A stretch of 10,720 nt of DNA from an uncultured Clostridia bacterium (lineage in GTDB: Bacteria; Bacillota; Clostridia; Oscillospirales; Oscillospiraceae). Positions 7,071-10,720 of this stretch are shown piece after piece. The stretch's first letter is position 1; the number at the start of each line of letters is the position of its first letter. The translations under genes were made by a program, and so were the position numbers. The notes beneath the pieces are model-generated. The model searched no databases, was not told the origin of the DNA, and saw only the letters and a program-made list of their open reading frames with translations. The stretch spans positions 1 to 10,720 of the forward strand of contig CAMEMX010000038.1 in the NCBI GenBank assembly GCA_945927915.1, given 5' to 3'.

Positions 7071-8205
7071 GGTCATGTCCGTCTTCGGCACGCGCCCGGA
7101 GGCGATCAAGATGGCACCGCTGGTGCAGGCGCTTGCCGCGCGCGAGGGCTTCGAGAGCCTCTGCTGCCTGACCGGTCAGCACCGCGAGATGCTCGACTCC
7201 GTGATGGAGATCTTCGGCCTGCACGCCGACTACGACCTCAACATCATGCAGAAGCAGCAGACCCTCTCGTCCATCACGACGCGTGCGCTTTTGGGCATGG
7301 AGACGGTGCTGGAGGAGGCAAAGCCGGACTTGGTGCTCGTCCACGGCGACACCTCGACGACCTTCGCCGGCGCGCTTGCGGCGTTTTACCACAAGATTCC
7401 CGTCGGTCACGTCGAGGCCGGCCTGCGCACCTATGACCGCTACTCCCCCTTCCCGGAGGAGATGAACCGCACCCTCGTCGGGGACATCGCCGCGCTGCAC
7501 TTCTCCCCCACCGCCGCCAACGCCGAGAATCTGCGCAGGGAGGCCGTGCGCGGTGAGATCTTCGTCACCGGCAACACCGTCATCGACGCGATGCGCACCA
7601 CCGTGCGCGGCGATTTCCGCTTTTCCGACCTGGCGCTCAACGCGCTGGACTTTGAAAACAGCCGCGTCATCGTGCTGACCTGCCACCGCCGCGAGAACTA
7701 CGGTCAGCCGATGCACGACATCCTGCGCGCCGTGCGCCATGTCGTCGTGACCCATCCCGATGTCGAGGTCGTCTACCCCGTCCACCTCAGCCCCGCCGTC
7801 CGCGCCTGTGCGCAGGAGGAGCTGGGCGGCGTGCCGGGCGTCCATCTCATCGACCCGATCGACGTCGAGCAGATGCACAACCTGATGGCGCGCTGCCATT
7901 TCGTGATGACGGATTCCGGCGGCCTGCAGGAGGAGGCGCCCGCCCTCGGCAAACCCGTCCTGGTGCTGCGCCGCGAGACGGAGCGCCCGGAGGCCGTCGC
8001 AGCCGGCACGGTGCGGCTCGCGGGCGTCGAATACGACGCGGTCGTCCGCCACGCGTGCGAGCTGCTCGAGCAGCCGGACACCTACCGCCGCATGGCGCAG
8101 GCCGTCAATCCCTACGGCGACGGCAACGCCTGCGCACGCATCGCCGACGCCATCGCGTGGCATTTCGGCCTGCAAAACGAAAAGCCCGCCGATTTCAGGG
8201 CATAA
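7057..8205 (+). CDS. mnaA: UDP-N-acetylglucosamine 2-epimerase (non-hydrolysing)
   Basis: Interconverts UDP-GlcNAc and UDP-ManNAc in the cytoplasm (WecB/MnaA family). The 382-residue, two-Rossmann-domain protein starts with the hallmark MSVFGTRPEAIKMAPL. Active-site residues align by eye with E. coli WecB: D98 (HGDTSTTF), E120 (HVEAGLRT), E134 (PFPEEMNRTL) and H210 (TCHRRENYG). Later blocks, including FVMTDSGGLQEEAPALGKPVLVLR and TERPEA, form the UDP-sugar site. AGGAGG at 7045-7050, 6 bases before ATG 7057, lies inside the end of tagO, so translation is probably coupled. Next to a TagO-type enzyme, the natural role is supplying UDP-ManNAc for the second sugar of the linkage unit (TagA substrate), although no tagA is in the window. 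No residue is missing and the length is normal. Confidence 0.95.
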   Translation: MKRIKVMSVFGTRPEAIKMAPLVQALAAREGFESLCCLTGQHREMLDSVMEIFGLHADYDLNIMQKQQTLSSITTRALLGMETVLEEAKPDLVLVHGDTSTTFAGALAAFYHKIPVGHVEAGLRTYDRYSPFPEEMNRTLVGDIAALHFSPTAANAENLRREAVRGEIFVTGNTVIDAMRTTVRGDFRFSDLALNALDFENSRVIVLTCHRRENYGQPMHDILRAVRHVVVTHPDVEVVYPVHLSPAVRACAQEELGGVPGVHLIDPIDVEQMHNLMARCHFVMTDSGGLQEEAPALGKPVLVLRRETERPEAVAAGTVRLAGVEYDAVVRHACELLEQPDTYRRMAQAVNPYGDGNACARIADAIAWHFGLQNEKPADFRA

Positions 8206-8210
8206 CAATA

Positions 8211-8240
8211 CGGAGCTTCCGCCCGGAAGCTCCGTTCCTT
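8211..8240. terminator. Shared hairpin between convergent mnaA and ttcA-like genes
   Basis: A perfect 10-bp stem, CGGAGCTTCC (8211-8220) and GGAAGCTCCG (8225-8234), with loop GCCC. It lies 5 bases after the mnaA stop. The tract after it (TTCCTT) is poor in T, so it is a weak intrinsic terminator on the + strand. On the - strand it lies beyond the TtcA-like gene, followed by TATTGTTA. It probably serves both convergent genes. Confidence 0.7.
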
Positions 8241-8266
8241 GTCGTACCCCTTGCGGGTGCAATCTA

Positions 8267-8308
8267 TTCTCTATTCCCTGTTCTCTATTCCCTGTTCCCT
8301 ATCCCCTG
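8267..8308. repeat. Heptamer tandem repeat (TTCYCTR) x6
   Basis: Six consecutive 7-bp units: TTCTCTA, TTCCCTG, TTCTCTA, TTCCCTG, TTCCCTA, TCCCCTG. Equivalently, there are three 14-bp copies at 8267-8280, 8281-8294 and 8295-8308; the first two are identical and the third differs at two positions. The repeat covers the TAG stop (8271-8273) and the last 11 or so codons of the minus-strand TtcA-like gene. Because 7 and 14 are not multiples of 3, any change in copy number moves the stop. Confidence 0.88.
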
Positions 8309-9047
8309 CTTCCCCGTTTGCCTTTCGTCTCGGGTGCGGCCGGACGCCCCATTCCGGCAGGGGCAGGCGCTGCATCGCGCCGAAAACGCGCTCCTTGAGG
8401 TCGGGATAGGTCTTCGACAGCGCGGCGATCAGCTCCTTGATCTCCTGCCGCTTCGTGTTTTTGTCGGCGGGGCAGCGGTTTTCGATCACGGGGAGCTGCT
8501 GCTCCGCGGCAAAGCGGCGCACCATCCCTTCGGTCAGGTAGAGCATCGGGCGGATCTGCGTCACGCCCATGCGGTCGAGATAGGTCACGGGCTGGAAGCA
8601 GCTCAGCCGTCCCTCAAAGATCAGGCTCATCAGGAACGTCTCCACCGCATCGTCGTAGTGGTGACCGAGGGCGACCTTGGAAAAGCCCTGCTCCGTCAGG
8701 GCTTTATTCAGCGCCCCGCGGCGCATCTTCGCGCACATCGAGCAGGGATTTTTCTCCTTGCGATAGTCAAAAATGATCGGCCCGATCTCCGTCTTCACCT
8801 GCGTGAACGGCACGTTCAGCTTTTCGCACAGCGCCGCGATGGGCGAAAAGTCCATCCCAAGCCCCATGTCGATCGTGATCGCCGTCAGCTCAAACGGCTG
8901 CGGGTAGTATTCGCGCAGCGCCGCCAGCAGCGTCAAAAGCGCCAGCGAGTCCTTCCCGCCCGACACACCCACCGCGATTTTATCATTCGGCGCGATCATG
9001 CGGTAGTCGTCCGCGCAGCGCCGCACCAGTCCCATCAGTCTCTGCAT
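8271..9047 (-). CDS. ttcA: TtcA-family tRNA 2-thiocytidine synthetase-like ATPase
   Basis: A PP-loop ATPase of the TtcA/TtuA group, which adenylates a tRNA base and replaces its oxygen with sulfur using an oxygen-sensitive [4Fe-4S] cluster. The 258-residue protein has the PP-loop SGGKDS at 29-34, the CxxC pair C102/C105 in PCSMCAKMRRGAL, the LGHHYDD block at 128-133, and a third cysteine C192 in NRCPAD. Three cysteines are what E. coli TtcA uses to hold its cluster. The position 32 modification (s2C32) is the family expectation; a TtuA-like target cannot be excluded. I chose ATG 9047 because AAGGAGG (plus-strand 9053-9059) lies 6 bases before it. The open frame continues upstream to 9692 across rplM but without homology. 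The last ~11 residues (GDREQGIENRE) come from a heptamer repeat and are unlikely to be functional. Confidence 0.88.
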   Translation of the reverse strand: MQRLMGLVRRCADDYRMIAPNDKIAVGVSGGKDSLALLTLLAALREYYPQPFELTAITIDMGLGMDFSPIAALCEKLNVPFTQVKTEIGPIIFDYRKEKNPCSMCAKMRRGALNKALTEQGFSKVALGHHYDDAVETFLMSLIFEGRLSCFQPVTYLDRMGVTQIRPMLYLTEGMVRRFAAEQQLPVIENRCPADKNTKRQEIKELIAALSKTYPDLKERVFGAMQRLPLPEWGVRPHPRRKANGEAGDREQGIENRE

Positions 9048-9181
9048 CGTTTGCCTCCTTTTCCTGCGGCTTTCTCGACAGAAAACGGATTTTTGCCCCG
9101 TGAGAATCAGCGAGAATAAGAGAGCATACGTTAGAATTCGAGAGTTCTCATGGAGCAAAATGATTTTTCCGAAATTTGTGC
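9048..9181. other. Intergenic region between divergent ttcA-like and rplM
   Basis: No gene is visible. The region must hold the promoter for the minus-strand TtcA-like gene, but I found no -35/-10 pair near consensus on that strand. It contains a run in which GAG/TAG-type words recur every 10 bases (GAGAAT at 9102 and 9112, GAGCAT at 9122, TAGAAT at 9132, GAGTTC at 9142), roughly one DNA helical turn apart. Confidence 0.5.
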
Positions 9182-9210
9182 TTGACATTCGGTTTTCCCC
9201 GTGGTATAAA
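9182..9210 (+). promoter_or_regulatory. Sigma-A promoter for rplM-rpsI
   Basis: TTGACA at 9182-9187, a 17-base spacer, and TATAAA at 9205-9210: a perfect -35 and a one-mismatch -10. Transcription should begin near 9217, giving an ~80-base leader before rplM. Confidence 0.9.
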
Positions 9211-9215
9211 GAGAA

Positions 9216-9256
9216 AGCTGCGTGCTGAAGTATCTTTATTTTACGCGCAGAACTGC
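9216..9256 (+). promoter_or_regulatory. Candidate r-protein (L13) leader in rplM 5' UTR
   Basis: Directly after the predicted start, CTGCG (9218-9222) can pair with CGCAG (9246-9250) around a 23-base AT-rich loop. GCAG (9247-9250) can alternatively pair with CTGC (9253-9256). Firmicutes often carry a structured leader before rplM that allows feedback control by a ribosomal protein, and the position fits. The match to the known L13 leader consensus is not verified here. Confidence 0.35.
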
Positions 9257-9296
9257 AAAAAGTCAAAATATTTATTTCATATACGGAGGAAACACC

Positions 9297-9728
9297 ATGT
9301 CCACTACTCTGGTCAGAAAAGAAGACGTGCAGCGCAAATGGTACGTCCTCGATGCAGCCGGCAAGCCCCTCGGCAGAACCGCCGTCATCGCGGCCAACAT
9401 CCTGCGCGGCAAGGTCAAGCCCGATTTCACCCCCAACGTTGACTGCGGCGACTACGTCATCGTCATCAACGCCGACAAGGCCGTTCTCACCGGCCGCAAG
9501 CTTGAGCAGAAGTTCTATCGCCGTCACTCCGGCTGGATCGGCGGTCTGAAGGAAACCAAGTACAAGACCCTCATGGCCGAGCGTCCCGAATTCGCCATGG
9601 AGCTGGCTGTCAAGGGTATGCTCCCGAAGAACACCCTCGGCAGAACCGCCATCACCCGTCTGAAGGTCTTCGCAGGCAGCGAGCATCCCCATGCCGCGCA
9701 GAAGCCCGAAGCCTGGACGCAGGACTAA
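9297..9728 (+). CDS. rplM: 50S ribosomal protein L13
   Basis: An early-assembling large-subunit ribosomal protein that binds 23S rRNA. The 143-residue length is typical. Recognisable blocks are [17 protein letters not shown] near the N-terminus, [30 protein letters not shown], and the C-terminal [13 protein letters not shown]. Start ATG 9297 follows GGAGGA at 9285-9290 with a 6-base gap. A TTG at 9222 in the same frame lies in the leader and is rejected. It is followed 17 bases later by rpsI, the conserved bacterial pair. Confidence 0.98.
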   Translation: MSTTLVRKEDVQRKWYVLDAAGKPLGRTAVIAANILRGKVKPDFTPNVDCGDYVIVINADKAVLTGRKLEQKFYRRHSGWIGGLKETKYKTLMAERPEFAMELAVKGMLPKNTLGRTAITRLKVFAGSEHPHAAQKPEAWTQD

Positions 9729-9745
9729 TCAGGAGGTAACAGACT

Positions 9746-10150
9746 ATGTACGAGAGCAAGAGACAGTATCAGTACGGCACCGGCAGACGTAAGTCTTCCA
9801 TCGCCCGCGTCCGCGTCTACGAGGGCGGCACCGGCTCCATCATCATCAACGGCCGCGACATCGACGACTACTTCGGTCTGGATACCCTGAAGCTGATCGT
9901 CCGTCAGCCGCTGGTCACCACCGACATGGTCGGCAAGGTCGACATCGTCTGCACCGTCAAGGGCGGCGGCGTGACCGGCCAGGCCGGCGCCATCCGTCAT
10001 GGCATCTCCCGCGCTCTGCTGGGCGTCAACGCCGAGTACCGCGCAGCGCTCAAGGCCGCCGGCTTCCTGACCCGCGACCCGAGAATGAAGGAAAGAAAGA
10101 AGTACGGTCTCAAAGCAGCCCGTCGCGCCCCTCAGTTCTCCAAGAGATAA
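9746..10150 (+). CDS. rpsI: 30S ribosomal protein S9
   Basis: A small-subunit protein at the 30S head whose C-terminal tail reaches the P-site tRNA anticodon region. The 134-residue protein begins with [14 protein letters not shown] and has the block [16 protein letters not shown], then [22 protein letters not shown], and ends in the canonical [18 protein letters not shown] at 9731-9736 lies 9 bases before the ATG. It is co-transcribed with rplM and followed by a strong terminator. Confidence 0.98.
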   Translation: MYESKRQYQYGTGRRKSSIARVRVYEGGTGSIIINGRDIDDYFGLDTLKLIVRQPLVTTDMVGKVDIVCTVKGGGVTGQAGAIRHGISRALLGVNAEYRAALKAAGFLTRDPRMKERKKYGLKAARRAPQFSKR

Positions 10151-10180
10151 TTGGTGGCGTTTTTACAATCAAAAAGGCTC

Positions 10181-10218
10181 AAAAACCCCGGAAAATCAAG
10201 GTTTTCCGGGGTTTTCTT
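10181..10218 (+). terminator. Intrinsic terminator of rplM-rpsI operon
   Basis: A 14-bp perfect stem, AAAACCCCGGAAAA (10182-10195) with TTTTCCGGGGTTTT (10202-10215), around loop TCAAGG, ending in TTTTCTT. It is a strong and nearly symmetric structure, able to act in both directions. Confidence 0.95.
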
Positions 10219-10546
10219 GTATCTGAAACGCTGATTTAGTTTGTCTGTTTTTCGCCGGATTTGACCAGTTTTGACCCTGTTTTTTTGTGTTAATAAGTGG
10301 ATAATCGGGCTTTTGGGACCCCTTTTGTGTTAAAAAATAGGATAAATTTCGGCTCAAAAAGGGCCTCATGAGGACCGGTTTTTCCCTGCGCTGGAGACGG
10401 AATAACAGTGAATATTTGCCGTTCGATTTCAGAAACAAACCTCTGATATGGTTTCACTGATTCTGATTGGATTTGACCTAACCTGATATAGTTTATCGGA
10501 TTTGCACATTGGCCAATCTGTTGATGCTCCGGTATCCTGTAAATGT
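10219..10546. other. AT-rich non-coding region with degenerate repeats
   Basis: No convincing gene is present on either strand, and base composition drops sharply compared with the upstream core genes. Repeated words are seen: GGATTTGACC at 10257-10266 and 10469-10478, TTTTGTGTTAA at 10283 and 10323 (exactly 40 apart) each followed by GGATAA, and CTGATATGGTTT at 10443 against CTGATATAGTTT at 10483. Two perfect palindromes occur: CCTCATGAGG (10364-10373) and ATTGGCCAAT (10508-10517), the second about 30 bases before the small ORF's ribosome binding site. Confidence 0.6.
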
Positions 10547-10561
10547 AAGGAGGGCTGAACG

Positions 10562-10690
10562 ATGATGAAAAACAAAAAACGCTATCTCTATCTGGATTGT
10601 GAGGAAGCCAGACTTGTACTGCAAAGCTTCATTCGTTTCAAGAACAAGTTACAGCAACAGGGGCGATACCTTATCGGGTATCATTTGTGA
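10562..10690 (+). pseudogene. Short ORF resembling small clostridial conjugative-element proteins, apparently truncated
   Basis: A 42-codon ORF with an excellent ribosome binding site, AAGGAGGG at 10547-10554, 7 bases before ATG 10562. The product starts MMKNKKRYLYLDCEEARLVL and continues through QSFIRFKNKLQQQGRY to LIGYHL. Clostridial integrative/conjugative elements commonly encode ~60-residue proteins of unknown function with a KRYLYL...LVLQSLI..KN.L...GRYTD.VDEL pattern. This ORF follows that pattern up to GRY (codons 34-36) and then leaves it. The departure (10667-10670) falls where the 15-bp repeat at 10666 begins, suggesting that an insertion or rearrangement cut off the C-terminal third. 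The family resemblance is from memory; the alternative is a genuinely short intact peptide gene. Confidence 0.5.
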
Positions 10691-10720
10691 AATATCGCGC
10701 ATACTATACCTTATCGGGTA
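10666..10720. repeat. Direct repeat ATACCTTATCGGGTA, 40-bp period, running off the window
   Basis: ATACCTTATCGGGTA occurs at 10666-10680 and again at 10706-10720, exactly 40 bases apart, with 25 different bases between them. The second copy reaches the last base of the window, so the true repeat length and copy number are unknown. Each copy is itself an inverted repeat (ATACC/GGTAT around TTATCG; the first copy extends to GATACC/GGTATC). Confidence 0.8.

Noticed and set aside
6916..8262. Long minus-strand open frame (448 codons) opposite mnaA
   Set aside because: It lies entirely antisense to a clearly homologous epimerase, has no ribosome binding site or recognisable domain, and is expected from the GC-rich codon pattern. 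The same applies to the long antisense frames at 2986-4245, 1377-2390 and 6222-7109.
9048..9692. Upstream extension of the TtcA-like frame across rplM
   Set aside because: The frame stays open by chance through the opposite strand of rplM. Homology and a strong ribosome binding site both place the start at 9047.
10196..10438. Minus-strand 80-codon ORF in the AT-rich region
   Set aside because: Its 3' end runs into the rpsI terminator stem, no ribosome binding site or recognisable motif is seen, and the composition looks non-coding.
10666..10720. CRISPR array at the right edge
   Set aside because: Only 15 bases are shared with a single 25-base interval and no cas gene is visible. This is too little to call CRISPR, though the window edge prevents full exclusion.

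Overview
The window reads as chromosomal DNA from a high-GC member of the Clostridia, most likely a gut Oscillospiraceae/Ruminococcaceae relative. The evidence is strong AGGAGG-type ribosome binding sites, sigma-A promoters at or near consensus, a YitT-family membrane protein, a TagO/MnaA wall-polymer pair, and a clostridial-type divergent topoisomerase subunit A. The taxonomic call is inference from gene style; no rRNA is present. Core genes are clearly GC-rich. The last ~500 bases are visibly AT-richer and look different from the rest.

Layout. (1) 3-4410, + strand: an operon-like run of a type IIA topoisomerase subunit A (ParC/GyrA-like), a YitT-family membrane protein and a lipoprotein with a degenerate transglutaminase-like domain and a Pro/Thr/Glu-rich tail. 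(2) 4438-4597: a compact tRNA-Gly(GCC) unit with a perfect-consensus promoter, encoded CCA and an intrinsic terminator. (3) 4600-4766: a non-coding array of seven short hairpins separated by ATGATAT spacers that flip to ATATCAT halfway, so the whole array is roughly dyad-symmetric. (4) 4816-8240, + strand: a perfect-consensus promoter followed by trpS, a TagO/WecA-type glycosyl-1-phosphate transferase and a UDP-GlcNAc 2-epimerase, then a hairpin. The last two act in succession in making undecaprenyl-linked ManNAc-GlcNAc for wall teichoic acid-like or other surface polymers. (5) 8271-9047, - strand: a TtcA-family tRNA thiolase, convergent with the epimerase, whose 3' end runs through a 7-bp tandem repeat. 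(6) 9182-10218, + strand: the conserved rplM-rpsI ribosomal protein operon with its own promoter, a leader and a strong terminator. (7) 10219-10720: AT-rich, mostly non-coding sequence with degenerate repeats, ending in a 42-codon ORF with an excellent ribosome binding site. This ORF resembles small proteins of clostridial conjugative elements and appears cut short where a 15-bp repeat with a 40-bp period begins.

Most of the window is ordinary housekeeping sequence. The parts most worth a second look are the dyad-symmetric hairpin array at 4600-4766 and the repeat-interrupted small ORF at the right edge. Secondary points are the lost histidine in the transglutaminase-like lipoprotein, the alanine at the quinolone-anchor position of the topoisomerase, and the heptamer repeat that forms the end of the TtcA-like gene.
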